Below are positions 12,839-24,253 of a DNA stretch of 64,000 nt, piece after piece. Below the pieces are notes generated by a model that saw only the letters and a program-made list of their open reading frames with translations, ran no database searches and was not told the origin of the DNA. This DNA is from Dichetophora obliterata (lineage: Eukaryota; Arthropoda; Insecta; Diptera; Sciomyzidae), in contig OY986437.1 in assembly GCA_963920525.1 (NCBI GenBank), forward strand, positions 33,061,563 to 33,125,562, written 5' to 3'. Position 1 is the stretch's first letter, and every line of letters begins with the position of its first letter. Made by a program: the position numbers and the translations under genes.

Positions 12839-13156
12839 TGAATTTAATAGTATTTTGTTAAAAACAGAAAAGAAAAATTATAAGAACCGTTCGAAGTGAA
12901 ATTTTTTAAGTATAAATAACTTTGTTAATTTTAAAGATATGTGTATGATTTTGATGTCATTAGAAAGAAGATGAAATAAGTCACAAATATGACGCTAAAA
13001 AATTTTTTACTTATTACCCAAAATTCAAAGAAAATTGCGCTTAAACTTGAAATTTAGTAGTTTCAGCCAGGGACCGTACCGGTTATGGTTTTTATCAAAA
13101 TAGTCAGATATTAACAGTTATCATTTAACTTTTAATTTTTTCCGACAAAAATACTA

Positions 13157-14443
13157 TTGGGGGTTGGAATTAGTTTTAAAGGTTTTCTAAGAGATGGCGT
13201 AACTATCAATAGATCGCATCGGGCACACCTGTGACTATATTCATTTCAAAGCACATTGTCTAAGCTTCATTTTTCAGTATGTGTCATTCCACTGAAGTGT
13301 AAACAACATATATTTTTTTCTCTGTGAACATGTCGACTTTCGTTCCAACAAAACGCAATTTGCGGGAAGGTTTACTTTTGTGCTTCCATTTGAAGAAAAA
13401 AGCGGTTGAAGCACAACGCACGCTTACTGAGGCTTACGGGGACTATGCTCCATCGATTTCTACTTGTGAGTACTGGTTCCGTCGGTTTAAAAGTGGTGAT
13501 TTTGATACGGAAGACAAAGAGCGTCCGGGCCAGCCGAAAAAGTTTGAAGATGAGGAATTGGAGGCTTTGCTCGATGAAGACCCGTGTCAAACCCTTCAAG
13601 AATTGTCAAAATCATTGGGAGTCGACTTATCAACGGTCGGCAAACGCTTGAAGGCCATGGGAATGATTCAAAAGCAAGGAAATTGGGTGCCGTACCAGTT
13701 GAAGCCGAGAGACGTTGAACGGCGATTTAGCATGTGCGAACAACTGCTTCAACGGCATAAAAGGAAGAGTTTTTTACATCGTATTGTCACTGGCGATGAA
13801 AAGTGGATCCATTACGATAATCCTAAGCGAAAAAAATCGTGGGGACCACCCGGCCATGCATCAACATCGAGGGCCAAGCCGAATATTCATGGCGCCAAGC
13901 TTATGCTGTGTATTTGGTGGGATCAGAAGGGTGTCGTGTACTATGAGCTGCTAAAACCTAACGAAACCATCACTGGGGAACGCTACCAACAACAATTGAT
14001 GCAAATGAGCCGAGCATTAAAGGTTAAACGGCCGGAATATGCCAAAAGACACGAGAAAGTGGTTTTTCAACATGACAACGCACGGCCACATGTTGCAAGA
14101 ACCGTCAAGGAAACGTTGGAGGCGCTGAATTGGGATGTGCTACCCCACCCGCCTTATAGCCCAGACATAGCCCCTTCCGACTACCACCTATTCAGATCGA
14201 TGACGCATGGCTTGGCTGAGCAGCGCTTCACTTCTTACCAGGATACCAAAAAATGGGTCGATTCGTGGATTGCCTCAAAAGACGAATCGTTCTTCCGGCG
14301 CGGAATCCATATGCTGCCAGAAAGATGGGAAAATGTTGTAGCTAACGATGGACAATACTTTGAATAATATACATTGTACCGTTGTTTCTAAATAAATGCT
14401 CAAAAACCGAAAAAAAACCTTTAAAATTAATTCCAACCCCCAA
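13157..14443 (+). mobile_element. Complete mauritiana-type mariner element, 1287 bp
   Basis: The 30-bp terminal inverted repeats start TTGGGGGTTGGAATTA and differ at one position. They are flanked by the duplicated target TA at 13155-13156 and 14444-14445. Length and layout match Mos1-type mariners (about 1.29 kb). It sits in the right arm of the foldback element, so it arrived after the foldback. A second, broken copy lies at 1-963 in the opposite orientation. Confidence 0.96.
13330..14367 (+). CDS. Mariner transposase, intact DD34D
   Basis: This is a transposase of 345 residues, the same length as Mos1 transposase. It excises and reinserts its own element by cut-and-paste at TA sites. The N-terminal half carries the paired helix-turn-helix DNA-binding region (about residues 1-112), then the WVPYQL linker motif near residue 119. 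The catalytic triad falls at D156 (TGDEKW), D249 (HDNARPH) and D284 (YSPDIAPSDYHLF), with 34 residues between the last two, as required for the mariner family. The frame has no stop or shift. I chose the ATG at 13330 because it gives the family length; an in-frame GTG two codons upstream is not needed. A polyadenylation-like AATAAA follows at about 14391. Nothing visible would disable it, so it may be an active or very recently active element. Confidence 0.96.
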   Translation: MSTFVPTKRNLREGLLLCFHLKKKAVEAQRTLTEAYGDYAPSISTCEYWFRRFKSGDFDTEDKERPGQPKKFEDEELEALLDEDPCQTLQELSKSLGVDLSTVGKRLKAMGMIQKQGNWVPYQLKPRDVERRFSMCEQLLQRHKRKSFLHRIVTGDEKWIHYDNPKRKKSWGPPGHASTSRAKPNIHGAKLMLCIWWDQKGVVYYELLKPNETITGERYQQQLMQMSRALKVKRPEYAKRHEKVVFQHDNARPHVARTVKETLEALNWDVLPHPPYSPDIAPSDYHLFRSMTHGLAEQRFTSYQDTKKWVDSWIASKDESFFRRGIHMLPERWENVVANDGQYFE

Positions 14444-14934
14444 TAGTTATTTTATGCCTTTTATTTTTTCGGGCAAAAATAGCTGTTACTTTTGACTTTT
14501 ATTTTTTCGGTCAAAAATAACAGTTAACAGTTAACAGTTTAACAGTTTTCGGTCAAAAATATCAGGCAATTTGAATTTTTTTTAAAGGCCACTTGAACGG
14601 CAAAAAATTTAGCACATTTTGAGCTATAAAACTGTTTTAGTTTTTAAAGTTTTTTATTCGGTCAAGCGGCCTTTGAAAAAATACAAATTGCCTGATATTT
14701 TTGACCGAAAAAATAATATTACAAAATAACTGTTATTTTTAACCTAAAAAATAAAAGGCAAAAGATAACAGATAATTGTAACTTTTATATTAACAGTCAA
14801 AACTTTAAAAGGCGTTTAATATTCGCGAAGCTGCTGCCATTACGATAATAATGGTGTATTTAACAAAGTCCACCGGCAACTTTTTCGTTATGGCTTTTAC
14901 ATCTGGAAAAAATCTAAAACAGTTATTTTCGGTA

Positions 14935-16146
14935 CCTGGTTTCAACGGATTGATTTCATCTTCACACGAACGCAGCTCAGGCATGGATAAGTCGGCTGAG
15001 TTTGTTGATGCATCGTTAGAAAGGCCAATGTATTGCTTTTCAAATGACGTCTTAAAACAAGTTTTCCGTGAGTTAGTTTTTCTGCTAAAAACAATAATAT
15101 CCATCAAAGTCATTAAATACTAATTAACCCTGTAAATCCTAAGGGTGTGAAAATATACCCCCCCCCCCTCCTATACAATTTTTTACTCAACTCGACATCA
15201 CTTTTCTCCTCTTAAAATAATTGCACTCTATCGCGGGACACCCTATATAAATGAAAAATTACAAGTTATAAAAAACATACAAATAGGTATGTACATATCG
15301 CTAACTTAATATAGAAAGGCCCTAACTCATTTTTTGTTACTTTACAGGAGATGGAAAGAACTTAATAAAAATTTTAATTTTGCGGGTCCGAATTTTCTTG
15401 AAATGGATTTTTTATTTAAGACACTAACCAATTCAATGCTGAAGCAATATTTTTGCAGCAATTTTTTTTTTCTATAGCAATTTTTTTTGCAAAAATCTGT
15501 AAAAAAAATTTATTTTGAAAAAAATAAGTAAGGACCTTTCTATATTAAGGTAGAAAATAATCTAGAAAATAATAAACAAAATAATCTATATTAATGCAAT
15601 TATTTTGCATTCTATCAAAAAAGACTCCGGACTTTTATATGCCAAACGATGAATGGATTCGAGTTCAAGGTGTCACAATTAACAAATATTTTGGTTCCAT
15701 TGTTTGCATTATTTTAGCTTTGTAAGCAAGTTGGTTTATCCTGTAAGACCAGTAGAAGCTCCGTTTAAGCCCAACAAATTTTCAAAGCAAATACATAATA
15801 TTTTTAGTTTTAAATGTAAAACACTTAATTGCTTTAAAAAAATAAGTAGTCTTTATGTGAACAAGAAGACCATTTAAATCTAGAGTGTAAAAATGCTAGG
15901 AGTGCGTTGATTGAAATTCATTCCATGTTGACGATGTTGTTGTTGTCATACCGTCCGTCCACTAGTCAGCAGTTTCTTTTACGTTATTTTAAATTGCTTT
16001 TGATTGTTTGTCGTCTGCTGTGTGAATGTTCTGAATAAGAAGTCAGAATTGCACTCAATCTACGCTCTACGTAACTCCCCCGCTACAACATTAACGCTCT
16101 CTGTTCGGACTCAATGAAGTGGCTCTGGTTGGAAGCTCTTTACGGC
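14935..16146. other. Gene-free region upstream of the odorant-binding protein gene
   Basis: There is no supported exon. The frame at 14851-15123 starts inside the foldback arm and matches no family I recognise. A poly(C) run lies at about 15159-15170. The distal part may hold enhancer sequence for the downstream gene, but no site can be named. Confidence 0.4.
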
Positions 16147-16187
16147 TATATAAAGCGCTTGGAATCAGAGCAACGACATCAGTCAGT
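16147..16187 (+). promoter_or_regulatory. Core promoter of odorant-binding protein gene (TATA box and initiator)
   Basis: TATATAAAG at 16147-16155 is followed 30-36 bp later by ATCAGTCAGTT (16178-16188), which contains two overlapping copies of the arthropod initiator TCAGT. The spacing is right for a TATA-initiator promoter. The predicted 5' UTR runs from about 16181 or 16185 to 16250. Confidence 0.8.
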
Positions 16188-16250
16188 TTCTGAGCAACAG
16201 TGCGTAATATTCCTCGAATTAAGCTATAAAGATACATCAAAATTTTCAGG

Positions 16251-16794
16251 ATGAAATACATAATTGCAGTTTTGTTCGCCTTGTTTGCCTTTGTGAGTTG
16301 GAGATAGTAATAGAAAATTAATTCAAATTATATTGCAAATTTAATGCTACATTTTTCCAGTATCTAATACTTTTTATTTCTTTCCTTCCTTTGTCCTTCA
16401 GGCCTCAGCCACTGAGTTCAAGCTGCGCAACCAGGAGGATCTGATGATGGCACGCAAGGAGTGCATGGAAGCCAAGAAGGTATCGGCTGAACACATTGAA
16501 AAGTACAAGAAATTCGACTTCCCCGATGATGAGACAACACGTTGCTACATCGAATGCATTTTCGAGAAATTCCAACTTTTTAATCCCACCGACGGTTTCA
16601 AAACAGAAAATCTGATTGCTCAATTGGGACAAACTAAGGAGAACAAGGAAGAGGTCAAGACCGAAATCGAAAAGTGCATCGACACGAACGAACAAAAGTC
16701 GGACTCTTGCACATGGGCTTTCCGTGGTTTCAAGTGCTTTATCAGCAAGAATTTGCCGCTGGTACAGGAGAGTCTACAGAAGGCTAATGTTTAA
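16251..16794 (+). CDS. Classic odorant-binding protein (Obp44a/Obp99-like), 144 aa
   Basis: This is a small secreted carrier that binds hydrophobic ligands such as odorants in sensillum lymph or haemolymph. It has two coding exons: 16251-16292 and 16402-16794, with a 109-bp GT-AG intron at phase 0. Residues 1-17 form a signal peptide ending Ala-Ser-Ala. The mature part has exactly six cysteines at 35, 62, 66, 106, 117 and 126. This is the pattern C-X26-C-X3-C-X39-C-X10-C-X8-C of classic insect odorant-binding proteins, which form three disulfides. An EKYKKFDFPDDETTRCYIEC segment and the WAFRG motif before the last cysteine resemble the Obp44a/Obp99a/b group, but I cannot assign a one-to-one orthologue. 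A TATA-initiator promoter lies upstream, and AATAAA at 17023 could serve as poly(A) signal. The frame is intact. Confidence 0.95.
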
Positions 16795-17331
16795 TAAAAT
16801 CCCCAAATTACGAGGGAAGTAGCAGCAGTTCCATAACACCACCAACAACAGTGATCTGCTGCTCAATCACGAAAACAACAAGTACTGCTTAATATTAAAT
16901 GAAAATGGAACATAAGCTTAATTGTTAGAATGCTTGAATCATCTAAGACGTCCTGTCCTGTTAATAATTTTTGTAGTTGCATCTTTAAAAAAATATTTCA
17001 TTTTTTTTATAAAAACTTTCTTAATAAATTGCACCGTGTCTTTTATGTAAGCAAACATTTGAGTTGATATTTTCATACGACACTAATGGAACGCAACGTA
17101 GTGGGTCCTGTCGGATCCTGTGAAATGATAAAATGTAAGATTCATGCGTTTAAGAAATATTCTTTAGGAACCTACATGGAAAATACAGTGATAACATGAT
17201 ATAATTTATAGTAGATGCTCATTAGGCGTATTCTCTATGTCTAGCATTATTGCATGAGAGCACGGATTGTAATAAGAATCCTATACTAAAATATTCAATG
17301 GACCGAGATCGCCCTGTTGTACAAGCGTACC

Positions 17332-17836
17332 AACAGTGAGATTGCTGTGGGTGTATGCGTGCGAGTATCGAGCAGACTACAAACTAGCAGGCGAGTGCGC
17401 TGTGTGAGTGCTTTACAATTGAAATGTTAAATTACCAATTACAATTCCTGTAATGGAATTGACCATTTCTTGACCAGCCAAGGAATTGAGGTATTCAATT
17501 ACCAATTACATTTCTTGTAATGGAATTGATTTTTTTCCAATTTCATTCCTGATGAATGGAGAGGACCAATTCATAATTCCAAGGAATTCGAATTGAATTG
17601 TAATTAGTACTTTTTGACCCCCAGCTCTGTTAAGGGGGTATATTAGCTTTATCACTCCGTTTGTAACGCTAATAAGACGTGGTAGGTATAGAAAAGTATA
17701 TATATTCATGATCAGCATCACATCCTGAGTCGATTTCGTCATGTTCGTCTGTCTGTCAACACCATTACAGCCGAAATTTTAAAGCTATCTTATTGAAATT
17801 TGGTATATGTGTTTGTATTAAAAAAAAACGAAGAAG
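17332..17836. repeat. 505-bp direct repeat, left copy
   Basis: This copy is repeated at 18894-19398 at a constant offset of 1562 bp with only a few mismatches, so about 99% identical. It starts AACAGTGAGATTGCTGTGGG and ends ACGAAGAAG. It contains an AATTCC-rich stretch and GTTCGTCTGTCTGTCAACA. It lacks TG...CA ends, so it does not look like a long terminal repeat. Confidence 0.95.
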
Positions 17837-18893
17837 AATTATTTCATAGTAAAATCAACAGCTCAAAGAATTCTATAATGAGCTGCACTTCATACCATAG
17901 TAGAACTAGACAAGGTAGTGTTAGGGCTGAATGTGCTCTCTTTCTAAGTGACTACAACTGTCAAACTCAGCCATTTTGGTATTTTTGCCAATTTTTGCTT
18001 TCATATTGCATTCTCATTGGTTGCAGATTTTGTATGAAATGTCAACTTCGTTTTGACAGTTTCGGTCACCGGCTCTCCGCCCTAACACTACCGGTGTACC
18101 GGAGAAACTTATGTGAACACAAACAAGATTTCGTTTCCGCTTACAGTTTTGCATTACAATGTCATCACAGATAAATTTTTACAAGCGGGTACATACAAAA
18201 TAAAATGTCAAAAAGATAAAATTAAACAACGAAGGAGACGAAGATAGCAATATGAAAGTAAAAATTCTGTCAAACACATCAAGCAACGTAGCTTCTTTTT
18301 GTAAAAGGGGTAAAAAAGGGAAAAAACAACCCTAAAAAATATGCAATTTCTTCACAAACAGTACTAAAAAATATATTTACTTTATTTTGGACATGCGTTT
18401 TATTTAACGATATTTATTTAATTTCAGTAAAACAAGTTTCATAAGAAAATTTAGACATTTTAAAATGTTTACACCCTACGAATAAATTGTGACTTCGGTT
18501 GCAACAACGAGCACCACCTACGTCACAGCAAAGATGGCGGACATGCGCAATACTTTATCTATAGTTCTTTCTTTCATGGGTTTCAGTGCAGAATAGGAAA
18601 TATTGTACGGTTATTTTACTTGTATTTTGTCTTTGCGGCGTTGCACAGATTGTATATTTCCTATTCTTGCACCGTGCAAAGCAATATCTTAGACATATTG
18701 ATGTTGTCAATTATTTCTTAATAATCGAAGTTGTGATTATAAAATTTCTACCAATAGCTTTCACCCAACTTTTAAAGCCTGCTTCATTTTTAGGAATTTA
18801 TTTAGGATAATAAAGAAAATGATTGGTAAACTTTTGGAACGAAGTTCCTTCACGCGGCTTGCGGGTGGAGTGATTTGGCAGAAACCGTCACGT
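17837..18893. other. 1057-bp segment between the two direct repeats
   Basis: This segment contains one copy of the TAGACAAGGTAGTG MITE (17899-18092). Apart from that there is no recognisable gene. Frames at 18586-18810 and 17800-18174 match nothing known. Confidence 0.5.
17899..18092. mobile_element. TAGACAAGGTAGTG MITE, copy 1, right tip lost
   Basis: The left terminal repeat reads CCATAGTAGAACTAGACAAG and continues GTAGTGTTAGGGC. The right one is recognisable as CCGCCCTAACACTACC but breaks off at 18092 before the expected TTGTCTAG tip. The interior is near palindromic around CTGTCAAACTCAGCC and TTTTGACAG. Confidence 0.85.
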
Positions 18894-19398
18894 AACAGTG
18901 AGATTGCTGTGGGTGTATGCGTGCGAGTATCGAGCAGACTACAAACTAGCAGGCGAGTGCGCTGTGTGAGTGCTTTACAATTGAAATGTTAAATTCCCAA
19001 TTACAATTCCTGTAATGGAATTGACCATTTCTTGACCAGCCAAGGAATTGAGGTGTTCAATTACCAATTACATTTCTTGTAATGGAATTGATTTTTTTCC
19101 AATTTCATTCCTGATGAATGGAGAGGACCAATTCATAATTCCAAGGAATTCGAATTGAATTGTAATTAGTACTTTTTGACCCCCAGCTCTGTTAAGGGGG
19201 TATATTAGCTTTATCACTCCGTTTGTAACGCTAATAAGACGTGGTAGGTATAGAAAAGTATATATATTCATGATCAGCATCACATCCTGAGTCGATTTCG
19301 TCATGTTCGTCTGTCTGTCAACACCATTACAGCCGAAATTTTAAAGCTATCTTATTGAAATTTGGTATATGTGCTTGTATTAAAAAAAAACGAAGAAG
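18894..19398. repeat. 505-bp direct repeat, right copy
   Basis: Near-identical partner of 17332-17836. Beyond 19398 the sequence continues TTCGAGAATGAGCAAATCGG, which looks like the natural continuation of the repeat family. The left copy is interrupted at the equivalent point. Confidence 0.95.
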
Positions 19399-19689
19399 TT
19401 CGAGAATGAGCAAATCGGATGAAAACCTCCCATACAAAGTTACTTTATTAAAACAATAAAGTCTCTAAAAATGCCCCACAAATCATTGTACAATAATAAC
19501 TTGAAATTTTGCTCATAAGCCTTGGTAGCAAAAATTCACCATATAATTGATATAAGTCACAATCAGATGAAAGCCATTCCTACCTCCCATACAAAGTGGC
19601 TTTAAAAAACGGTAAGATCTCTTAAAATGCCACAAAAACAAATGTACTGACTTGCAATGAGCGTAGTGAATTTAAATTATGCTCATATG

Positions 19690-20190
19690 TGCATTTCCAA
19701 ACGGCGTTACATCGGATTTGTACGAAGAAATATTAAAAAAAAGAATGATTTTTAAAAAGACTTTTTATATTTGCGTAGTAACTAAGTAGCACTATATTAA
19801 GTTAAAACAATGACAACAATCGACCTTAAGGATTTGAAGATATAAGCAAAAATATGTTCTGGCGTTAAGTTACAAAAAATAGAGGTGATTTTAGACTTGG
19901 ATTAAAAAATTTCCAGAACGCTCTGAATTCGGCAAGACTTTTTGTATACAATTTTTTTTAAAAAGATTGGAAATAGTATAAGTTTATTTTCTAAGTGATC
20001 AAATTTACAAATCTTCTCTGGTTTTACTTTTTTTTTATTAGGCTTTTTGATCTGGCGTGACGTTAATGGTGTTGCCTTACTTAAATTTCCATTGCAGTTC
20101 AATTGGATAATTAAGTAATTAGGTAGTTAATTATGTAATTTAGTAATTTAAAAATAAGTTTAATGTATTTTTCTTTCCTTGCATCAACCA
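19690..20190. repeat. Dispersed repeat, copy 2 of 3
   Basis: Same family and orientation as 1920-2390. It keeps AGTAGCACTATATTAAG, AACAATGACAACAATCG, ATATAAGCAAAAATATGT and CTTCTCTGGTTTTACT in the same order. Confidence 0.7.
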
Positions 20191-20774
20191 TTTTTTCATT
20201 CAGCCCGATTCTGAATAATTTTTCCCGGGGAATCGGAAAAGTGAATTTTAATTTTTAGATTGGAAGACCATTTTTCCGGCTTTAATTTCTGACAATTTAT
20301 TTTTTACAACAATTACACAAGCCAATATGGTTACAAAATAACTCGATTTTTAGAGGTTATTTCAAATCATTCCAGCTCACGGATGGCTATCGCTAGAGTC
20401 GAAATATTTGGGAATCATTATAACATAAACCATGGATTGTATTGATCATTTGTGCCGAACACCTTTTTCGTGAGGCGCCTTACCCAGTTTGTCCAGAGTA
20501 ACATACTTACAGGAAACACGCATGCTGTATGTAGGCATAAGCATGGACAAGGCATGTATGATCATTGAAAAAAACCAACAATTATCCAAATTCGCTGAGT
20601 ATGCGTGTTGTTAGTACACAGTAGCGTGTATACTAAAATATGCATGCTGTATTAGTACTGAGGCATGAACCTTGCATGCATAATAGTCTTGCTTAAAAAA
20701 TATGAACTCCCATTGTACATTTAAACTTTAAGGAGTGCAGTTGTACATAATTTATTAACAAAATATAAATTAAT
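20191..20774. other. Gene-free region with GCATGC-rich sequence
   Basis: No gene is seen. From about 20515 to 20690 the sequence is rich in GCATG words (GCATGCTGTATGTAGGCATA and similar). These recur on the other side of the MITE at 21090-21330, partly in inverted order. Confidence 0.4.
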
Positions 20775-20996
20775 CAGGCATGTTCTGCATTCCACTTCCG
20801 AGTGGAAGTACAAAAAAATCATAGTTGAATTCGATATTTGGTGTACTATATATAACTTTTTCGTTAATACAATTAATTATATTAATGAATTAAATAAAAT
20901 ACAAAACGAAAAAAGTGATGTGTAGGACACCATATATCGAATTTAATTATGATTTAATTTCATTTCCACTCGGAAGTGGAATGTAGAACATGCCTG
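20775..20996. mobile_element. Palindromic MITE, 222 bp
   Basis: The termini are CAGGCATGTTCTGCATTCCA and its imperfect inverted complement. Both subterminal regions contain the short palindrome TTCCACT(T)CC-GAGTGGAA, and the interior is also inverted-repeat-like (AATTCGATATTTGGTGT against ACACCATATATCGAATT). It is noncoding. No convincing target duplication is visible. Confidence 0.8.
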
Positions 20997-22026
20997 AATG
21001 TAACAGAATATAACAACTTTAAGAACTGAAATAAATAGGATGAATAATTAATGACAACAGCAATTTTTTCTTAAAATATTAATGCAAATGTATGCATACA
21101 GTATTAATGGTAATGTATGCATGCAGTATTAATGACAATGAATGCATAGAGTACTACTAATTCCCCATGCATACAGCAATAGTAATTGTGCGTGTACACA
21201 GTACACATGCTCTTAATGGAAATGAGCTTAATAATGTAAAATGGAAATGAGCTTGCATTTATACTGGCATGCATACAAAACATCAAACGTATGCCTACAT
21301 CATCAATGCTGTATGCAAGAATGTGCTTACTGGGATGTGCTTCATGTGTGCCGACCACTGAACTAAACATTTACGGACGTAAACACAACAAGTAGAGACT
21401 TGTCCATGCGTCGCTGTCACAAGTAGCAGCGCTCGTCGAATCGCGTGTTCAGCTAGCCGGTGGTAAAACAATCGACGAGCTACTTACTATGCTACTTTGT
21501 TGCACTCGCATAACCGCGAAAAATATTATAGTGTAAAATTTAGTCATATTTTAGTAGAGAAACACGTTTTACTCAATTTAACCAGTTATCTCATAATTCT
21601 ACACTGTTTCTTGCTGATAAAAAATTAAGTCATTGTTTCGAGAACCCCCTCTTCCCCACGTGAGTTAGTGGGATTCTGCTTAACCCCCACCCCCTTAATG
21701 CCTCACATAATTAATGGACGCCCCTTGATGGTAAATGAATTTATGTATAAATTGAAGGGCTTATTGCAGGAACATGATATGCCATATAATAAATATTTTG
21801 AAGTAATGGACTCTAAAGTTTTCAAAAAGTGTATTTTTTAAAACTTTAACGAATAGGTTAAAAAATTAATAAGTTATAGCTAAATTCTCTTCAGTGGTTG
21901 TTGGCAATGCATTGAGTAATGTATTCAGTCTAAAAAATTGATTTTTTAGATCATGTGGCTTTTCACGTTATTGCATAAGCACTTCAATTGATTAAATTAA
22001 CAAAATTTAAATGTTTCTCTTAGATA
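20997..22026. other. Gene-free region, GCATGC-rich in part
   Basis: Words such as ATGCATACAG and ATGCATGCAG recur between 21090 and 21330. No exon, RNA gene or intact element is recognised. The frame at 21104-21370 is a by-product of that composition. Confidence 0.4.
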
Positions 22027-22327
22027 ATCAGCCCTATCACTAAGTACAATATCGTAGAAACTACGAAAAAGGCATCACTGAGTCATTCGTAGATTTTTGA
22101 AGTAATTTTTTACGACGTGTTTTGGTTCTCGGAGAAAATTTTGAAATAAAATTCAGAAGAAATAACAACTTTTACTGTATGCATTTTTATCAAAATTTTC
22201 TCCGACAAACAAAACTTAGTAACAAATTACTTCAAAAATCTTACGAATGGCGCTACGAATGAATTCAGTGATGCCTTTTTCGTTGTTTCTACGATATCAT
22301 ACTACGACGGAATGCAGTGATAGGGAT
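22027..22327. mobile_element. Palindromic MITE, about 300 bp
   Basis: The termini are CAGCCCTATCACT (left) and AGTGATAGGGATG (right). Inner paired segments are ATATCGTAGAAAC/GTTTCTACGATAT, AAAAAGGCATCACTGA/TCAGTGATGCCTTTTT and CTCGGAGAAAATTTTGA/TCAAAATTTTCTCCGA. It is noncoding and foldback-like. The CAGCCCTAT tip resembles that of the element at 39797-40863. Confidence 0.85.
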
Positions 22328-23705
22328 GAATATCCTAAACTAATAAGTTTTTAATAAATTTTAATTTTTTGGTCACGGTAGTCTCTCTTCGTGGAAATGC
22401 CTATATGCCAAGAATATTAAAATTTACTTTGAGTTTGAAATTTGGCAACTCGTATGAAAACTCGGAAAATCTCTTATACATAGTGACGTCATCAGAGTAG
22501 CATCACTTTATAAAATTCCACAAAAATTAGGGTATTAACAGTACCTATATTTAGCACATAAGTTCTTGCAATTAAAGTTAAACTTAATTACATTTATTTA
22601 TTTTCAGCTTAATAATCTTGACATGCAGCATGTTGAAATATTATATGAGTTTGTGATGAGAAAAATGCGGACTTACACAAAATGACCCTGTCCCAACACC
22701 CACATCTTATGCATTTGAAATAAAACACATTTACTTACTTTTTCATAATATTTTTCTTTATATTATATGTATTCCATAATTGGTTTTCTTTTCGAACATC
22801 TATCTTTTATTTAGTATATTATTTGCAATATAAATGTAAGTTGTAATTTTTTTTTGTTTTTTTTTTTCATATTTCTATTTTGTGTATGCATGTATTTATT
22901 TTCTATAAAATTTTATTTTTTCCATATCTGCTTTTGCTTCTTTTTATTGGGCTGTTGATTTTTTTTTCTTTATTTTTTTTGTTCGGCATTTATTTTCATT
23001 ATATATTTTTTCGCTATAAACTTCTTTTGTGGTTTTTTCCTCTTTTATATTTTTTCAATATTTTCTCTTAAGATTTTTGTTGTTTCTTTTTTTTTCAATT
23101 CCTTTTTCATCTTTTTATCTTCTTTTTTAAATTTTTTTTCAACGTCTGATTCTTCTATTTAGGCATTTTTTTAATTTAAATCTTTTAAAGATGTTGTAGT
23201 TGTTGAAAAATAAAAGTGTTTAAAGGGGATGTTTGGTGTATCGTTCAAAAAACATTATAGCCAACAAAACTAGTTCTTGTTCAACGTCGAACCAGTAGGT
23301 AAGTGACGATATTTAGCCTTCCAGTTTAAGATATTTCTTTTTTTCCAAATACTTAATATTTTTTCCTTCTGCGTCTTTTTTTTTTTGTTTGTTTGTTTTT
23401 ATTTTTGTTTTAGCGTATATATATATATATATTTTTTTCCATGCTTGTTTTTATTTTTCATTCTATTTTGTATACATTTTAGATTTCTTTTTATTTTTGA
23501 TTTTTCAAAAGATGTGGCATTGATATAATGTTTTTTGAAGTCATTATATATTTGTTAAAAAAATCTGAAATCAAATTAAGTGTATTAAAATAAAGCATTT
23601 TATATACACTACAAATTATAAACATAAAATATATGTATAAAACATGCTAGATACTCAATATTTTTTTTTGAATAAAAAGTTAAAAACTACGACATAATAA
23701 AGATA
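22328..23705. other. T-rich gene-free stretch
   Basis: Pyrimidine-rich sequence, with many T runs between 22840 and 23160 and a short (TA)n near 23419-23432. The frame at 22880-23071 reflects this composition (Phe/Leu-rich). No gene is supported. Confidence 0.5.
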
Positions 23706-24253
23706 CAGTAGAATCGCGGAAAAGTTAACTCGCGAAAATGTTAATCGCTCCATTAAGTTAACCGAGATTCAGCTTCCACGTACTGCTCTAAAAAGTTAAC
23801 TTTTGTGTTAACTTTTCTGAACGTATTAATTTTTCAAACAGTTGAAATAATCAACACCTTGATAAAATGGTATGAAAATAATAATAATGTAAATCATGTG
23901 CAGACTTTGTCAAATGCGCACGAAAATTGCCAAGAGTTTTTATACAAAAGAAAAAAAAAACAAATGTCTCGACTGCTTCTTTAAACAAATTAATACATAT
24001 TAAGTTCCTGCGCATGAAATTTGTCAGGAGTTAGTGTGAACTTTAAACCATCCGGTACGAATTAAATCCAAGCATCTTTTTAGATGTTATGATTAAAACT
24101 AAGTCATTGAAATAAATTTAGCGTGTTATTTTCGAAAAATATATGTCTATTAATGCATTTTTGTTAATTTAGAAAACTGCTTAGAAAAGTTAATAGTTCG
24201 AAAAAGTTAATTATCCTTGGGACATTTCGGTTAACTTTTACGCGATTCTACTG
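23706..24253. mobile_element. pogo-like nonautonomous element, 548 bp
   Basis: The ends CAGTAGAATCGCGGAAAAGT and the inverted ACTTTTACGCGATTCTACTG are flanked by TA on both sides (23704-23705, 24254-24255). TTAACTTTT-type words recur in the subterminal regions. TA target sites and a CAGTA(G/T)AATTCGC-like tip are features of the pogo/Tigger group. There is no transposase, so it is a deletion derivative or MITE. Confidence 0.85.

Larger units (their letters stand above)
11324..14934. mobile_element. Large foldback element with nested mariner and (ATC)n core
   Basis: The segment 11324-11958 is the inverted complement of 13065-14934 once the mariner insertion (13157-14443) is removed. The match runs from an outer ACCGAAAATAACTGTT to an inner AGTACGGTCCCTG. 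The arms contain several imperfect direct copies of a TAACTGTTATTTTTGACC-like unit. The loop contains a long (ATC)n tract and two further nested palindromes (12700-12757 with 12783-12838, and 12618-12665 with 12918-12963). Without mariner the structure is about 2.3 kb. Long tandem-repeat-bearing arms are the hallmark of foldback elements. No transposase is encoded, so it would depend on another source. Reading frames within the arms are by-products of the repeats. Confidence 0.85.

Noticed and set aside
14805..15123. Overlapping 90- and 102-codon frames on opposite strands
   Set aside because: They start in the foldback arm and match no family. There is no splice or promoter support.
17332..19398. 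Short LTR retrotransposon (505-bp LTRs)
   Set aside because: There are no TG...CA ends, no primer-binding site or polypurine tract next to the repeats, no flanking duplication and no coding interior.
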